A stretch of 64,000 nucleotides of DNA, taken from contig KV440964.1 in assembly GCA_001636495.1 (NCBI GenBank), positions 884,666 to 948,665 on the forward strand. The letters run 5' to 3'. Source of the DNA: Sutcliffiella horikoshii. Lineage in GTDB: Bacteria; Bacillota; Bacilli; Bacillales; Bacillaceae_I. Of the stretch, positions 61,442 to 64,000 are shown piece by piece; the stretch's first letter is position 1, and each line of letters opens with the position of its first letter. The notes under the pieces are model-generated. The model was not told the origin of the DNA. It made no database searches and worked only from the letters and a program-made list of their open reading frames with translations. The position numbers and the translations under genes were made by a program.

Positions 61442-62368
61442 TTGAAAAAGAGTGTGAATTTGTATTTGAAAAGCGGAATTATTCTGCAGAAGCTTAGTGA
61501 GAAGCTGCTTTTTGTTGAAGTGAATGAAAGAATACCGCGAGTGGAGGATCTTTCAAAAGAGCTTGAGGTCGGACGAGGAACCATCCAGACGACTCTTCAA
61601 AGGCTCGTAAAGCTTGAGGCTATTTCCTTGGAGTCGCGTGGCCATCTTGGAACGTTTCTTCGGTATAAGGATACGAATGAATTATTAAAATGTGCAGGGG
61701 TCAATCAGGTAACAGCCGTAATGCCTTTGCCGTATTCAAGAAAGTACGAAGGCATGGCAACTGGTCTGACCTTTGCCTTCGAAAAATTGAATATCTTCTT
61801 TAACATTGCTTTCATGAGAGGGTCAAGCCTTCGAGTCGCGGCGCTTCGTGAAGGAAGATATGATCTTGCTTTGGTATCGAAGTTTTCCGCCAGGCAGCAT
61901 ATGGATGAAGATGAAAACCTAGAGTTAGGCCTGGCTTTTGGTCCCCAATCATATGTTTCCAATCATGGCCTTATGTTTGCCGATGAAGCTTCCGAGTCAA
62001 TTCAGGATGGAATGAAGATAGGGGTAGACCCATCATCCACTGACCAAAATACACTGATACTCGCAGAAACAGAAGGGAAAAACGTCGAGTTGATTTCCCT
62101 GAACTATATGCATCTATTATCCAATCTGCAAGCGGGGAAGATTGATGCGACTGTTTGGAATGTGGATGAAAGGAATCAAAATCAGATCAACATCCGCCCT
62201 CTGACAACTTCTGCTGCTCTGCAGATGGAAGAGGAGATGACCGAAGCTGTTTGCTTGATGAACAGAGGGAACCGAAAACTGGAATATCTGTTGAAACTTA
62301 TTTCTATGGATGAGGTAAGGGAAGTCCAGCAACAAGTAGAGAGAAATGAAGTAATTCCAAGATATTAA
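61442..62368 (+). CDS. yhfZ: YhfZ-type GntR-like regulator with periplasmic-binding fold
   Basis: About 308 residues. An N-terminal winged helix (RIPRVEDLSKELEVGRGTIQ, TTLQRLVKLEAISLESRG) precedes a substrate-binding-protein-like domain (AVMPLPYSRKYEGMATGLTF, FMRGSSLRVAALREGRYDLA, KIGVDPSSTDQNTL, IDATVWNVDE) as in E. coli YhfZ, and the same yhfZ-Y-U-T gene set follows. It probably senses a small ligand of this pathway. TTG 61442 with GGTGA is preferred; ATG 61430 lies inside the palindrome and has no binding site. Confidence 0.85.
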   Translation: MKKSVNLYLKSGIILQKLSEKLLFVEVNERIPRVEDLSKELEVGRGTIQTTLQRLVKLEAISLESRGHLGTFLRYKDTNELLKCAGVNQVTAVMPLPYSRKYEGMATGLTFAFEKLNIFFNIAFMRGSSLRVAALREGRYDLALVSKFSARQHMDEDENLELGLAFGPQSYVSNHGLMFADEASESIQDGMKIGVDPSSTDQNTLILAETEGKNVELISLNYMHLLSNLQAGKIDATVWNVDERNQNQINIRPLTTSAALQMEEEMTEAVCLMNRGNRKLEYLLKLISMDEVREVQQQVERNEVIPRY

Positions 62369-62461
62369 AATTACATAAAATGCGGGATCTTCACCGGAAA
62401 ATACACCTAGAAGACCCCCGCAGTCTGCTTAAAAAATATACTCTCAAACTACTATAATCTT

Positions 62462-62483
62462 AAAATACAATTTTTTGTATTTT
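62462..62483 (+). promoter_or_regulatory. Second YhfZ-type operator
   Basis: AAAATACAA-TTTT-TTGTATTTT, exact 9-bp arms with the same four-base spacer and the same ATACAA/TTGTAT core as the yhfZ operator. It lies 33 bases before the PRD gene and would control the yhfY-U-T unit. Confidence 0.75.
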
Positions 62484-62515
62484 GATTCTAGCCTAAAAGA
62501 AAGGTCGTGAAATTA

Positions 62516-62863
62516 ATGAGCATGCTTAAAGAAAGGGTCGACATCCTCATGTCGACAGAAACCATTACGGAACGTGCACAGGAAATCACACTCAAAACAA
62601 TGGAAGCTTATGTGAATTCCACTCAAGAAGAAGAAAAGTACCAAATGCTCATTACCCATTTGGCTATGGCGGTAACGAGGATGGACAGGGGAGAAGAGCT
62701 CTCAGCACCACCCGAGATGATAATGCAGGAGGTAGAACAATCCCCTTATATCCATGAAGCCAACATTCGAGTGGAATGGATCGAACAGCAACTGGGAGAA
62801 CCTTTACCGCAGGAGGAAAAAGCCTTTTTACAAATGCATTTTGTAAGCGTTTTAAACAATTAA
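62516..62863 (+). CDS. PRD-domain protein (YhfY-like)
   Basis: A protein of about 115 residues made of a single helical PTS-regulation-type domain: ITERAQEITLKTMEAYVNST, MLITHLAMAVTRMDRGEELS and EKAFLQMHFVSVLNN, with the conserved His of HLAMA and of QMHF. E. coli YhfY holds the same place beside YhfZ and YhfU. ATG 62516 or GTG 62507 may be the start; AAAGG precedes both. It may sense PTS or a ligand state for the pathway. Confidence 0.8.
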   Translation: MSMLKERVDILMSTETITERAQEITLKTMEAYVNSTQEEEKYQMLITHLAMAVTRMDRGEELSAPPEMIMQEVEQSPYIHEANIRVEWIEQQLGEPLPQEEKAFLQMHFVSVLNN

Positions 62864-62887
62864 TCTATTACTCTGGAGGGGTTAACT

Positions 62888-63247
62888 ATGAAAATCGTAA
62901 TTGGCGGACAAGTGGAAAAAAGTGAAATTGAAAAGTTGGTAATCGAGCATGGCAATGGAAAGGTTGAAACGCAAGTCAAGCCGGATTTGGAGGCTGCCAT
63001 GATGATGAAGAATGGACAGGCAGACTATTATGTTGGGGCTTGTCATACCGGTGGGGGCGGTGCGCTTGCAATGGCCATTGCGCTTCTAGGGAAAAACAAA
63101 TGTGCCACCATCTCCATGCCAGGGAAACCTCCTGTGCAAGCAAAGGTGCAGGAGGCAGTGGAGCAAGGGGCAACCGCCTTCGGTTTTACAGGAGATCATA
63201 AGGAAAAAGCGGTGGAACTGCTATTGGCTGAACTTTTAAAAAAGTAG
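62888..63247 (+). CDS. yhfU: YhfU-like DUF2620 protein
   Basis: A 119-residue glycine-rich protein: KIVIGGQVEKSEIEKLVIEH, ADYYVGACHTGGGGALAMAI and GKPPVQAKVQEAVEQGATAF. It matches the DUF2620 family (E. coli YhfU), whose function is unknown. CTGGAGGGG precedes the ATG. It lies between the PRD gene and yhfT, spaced by 20-25 bases. Confidence 0.85.
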   Translation: MKIVIGGQVEKSEIEKLVIEHGNGKVETQVKPDLEAAMMMKNGQADYYVGACHTGGGGALAMAIALLGKNKCATISMPGKPPVQAKVQEAVEQGATAFGFTGDHKEKAVELLLAELLKK

Positions 63248-63268
63248 GGAGAAACGGGGGAGTTTTTC

Positions 63269-64000
63269 ATGGTATTAGAAGCAGGAATATTAATTTTACT
63301 AGGGGTAGTAGGAGCCGTCATGGCGAATATGGGGATTGCTGTTTTTAATGACGGTTTGAGGCCGGTCGTACCGGAAAATCTGGAAGGGCGCATGTCGCGG
63401 AAAGAACTTTCTGTTACTGCATTTGCGATGAGCTTTGGACTTGTCATCGGATTTGGAATACCGATTTCTATTGCAGGAGGTATCCTGCTGATTCATAGTA
63501 TTTTGCTAGGAACGGATATCATCGGGCTTTCCTTGAACAAGGGGAAGGTATCAACTGCCATAGCGGGTCTAATTGGTGGACTTTATGGTGCTGGTGTCTA
63601 TTTCGGCCTTCAGTTCGTGGTGGCAGGGTTTGAAAAACTGCCTTTGAATTTCGTTGACGGCTTCAATTTAGTCGGCGCGCCGGTTGTCGTATCCTTCATG
63701 GTCTTCCCTGCGATTGCGATTGCGTTGCAGTTTGGCGTGAAAAAAGGAATCATCGCTTTTCTAGTCGCGGCCATTGCACGTCAGATCATTGTTTTCACGA
63801 ACACAGAACAGTTGATTTCCATTGGTGGAACACCGGTTGTCCTAAGTCCGGAAGGGATTGCCCTTGTGGTAGGAATGATTTTCTTGATGACATTTGCCAT
63901 CCGGGAAAAATCGGATGATACAAGCTTGTCGACATTAGCTAGTCTGTTTGTGGACCGTGTGAATCGTATCAAAAAGCATGTCTGGATCTTGATGATCAGC
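63269..64000 (+). CDS. yhfT: YhfT-like multi-pass membrane protein (3' end outside the window)
   Basis: The frame is open for 244 codons to the window edge. ATG 63269 follows GGGGGAG. The product begins MVLEAGILILLGVVGAVMAN, then AVFNDGLRPVVPENLEGRMS, as in E. coli YhfT, and continues with hydrophobic helices (AFAMSFGLVIGFGIPISIAG, SFMVFPAIAIALQFGVKKGI). YhfT proteins are about 430 residues, so roughly half is present. A transporter role is inferred from its many helices and from the sensor-type regulator of the cluster. Confidence 0.85.
   Translation, partial: MVLEAGILILLGVVGAVMANMGIAVFNDGLRPVVPENLEGRMSRKELSVTAFAMSFGLVIGFGIPISIAGGILLIHSILLGTDIIGLSLNKGKVSTAIAGLIGGLYGAGVYFGLQFVVAGFEKLPLNFVDGFNLVGAPVVVSFMVFPAIAIALQFGVKKGIIAFLVAAIARQIIVFTNTEQLISIGGTPVVLSPEGIALVVGMIFLMTFAIREKSDDTSLSTLASLFVDRVNRIKKHVWILMIS

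Overview
The window looks like chromosomal DNA of an endospore-forming Bacillaceae (Bacillus-type) bacterium. The grounds are a GerA-family spore germination subunit, a yybP-ykoY manganese riboswitch ahead of a TerC-family exporter, a GlpP-type antitermination system for glycerol, LXG polymorphic toxins of the type VII secretion system, strong GGAGG-type ribosome binding sites and moderately AT-rich composition. No rRNA, tRNA, phage, transposase or CRISPR was seen. The species cannot be named from the sequence alone.

Layout. 0.1-2.2 kb: small membrane proteins, then a TetR regulator with a paired SMR efflux pump and two matching operators. 2.4-7.1 kb: an LXG toxin with an HNH/EndoVII-like nuclease tip, a Syd-like immunity gene and four further immunity-type genes (SMI1/KNR4 and YezG/DUF600), all AT-rich beyond about 3.78 kb. 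7.6-9.3 kb: YafY/WYL regulator and DJ-1/PfpI protein. 9.3-12.7 kb: glpF-glpK and glpP, each behind a long leader hairpin. 12.7-17.8 kb: gene remnants, an XRE/membrane-protein pair, TM2, NERD, a microbial rhodopsin with xenorhodopsin hallmarks, and a DUF3889 protein. 18-24.4 kb: a very large secreted YhcR-like nuclease/5'-nucleotidase with a duplicated nucleotidase half. 24.5-29.4 kb: membrane proteins, a pRiA4b-ORF3-like protein, Ppx/GppA phosphatase and TerC with its riboswitch. 29.9-42.5 kb: a carbohydrate locus (YesM/YesN-like two-component system, two solute-binding proteins, YesL-like protein, two CUT1 permeases, GH32 fructosidase, fructokinase), probably for fructan or sucrose-type oligosaccharides. 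43.1-51.4 kb: S66 peptidase, orphan GerA subunit, nucleotidyltransferase, thioredoxin-like protein, a MerR-HTH coiled-coil protein and a transglutaminase. 51.5-54.1 kb: a tightly coupled three-gene module with an N-terminal lipase fold, a candidate reverse-type T7SS effector. 54.2-60.3 kb: RarD, an NprR/PlcR-like TPR regulator and a divergent Vpr-like subtilase. 60.4-64 kb: a SnoaL pseudogene with one in-frame TGA, then a yhfZ-Y-U-T cluster with two matching palindromic operators; yhfT runs off the window.

Four non-coding patterns stand out: (1) a short palindromic repeat (GACAGGCACGGCGACCC type) in more than a dozen whole or half copies, often touching stop codons and once forming the start of a gene; (2) a four-copy element in which a CAAACGTTTG-type palindrome lies exactly 62 bp before an ATCGACTA block; (3) nine tandem 52-bp hairpin units at 34.7-35.2 kb; (4) two sugar-locus promoters with the same cre / direct repeat / direct repeat / -10 geometry.
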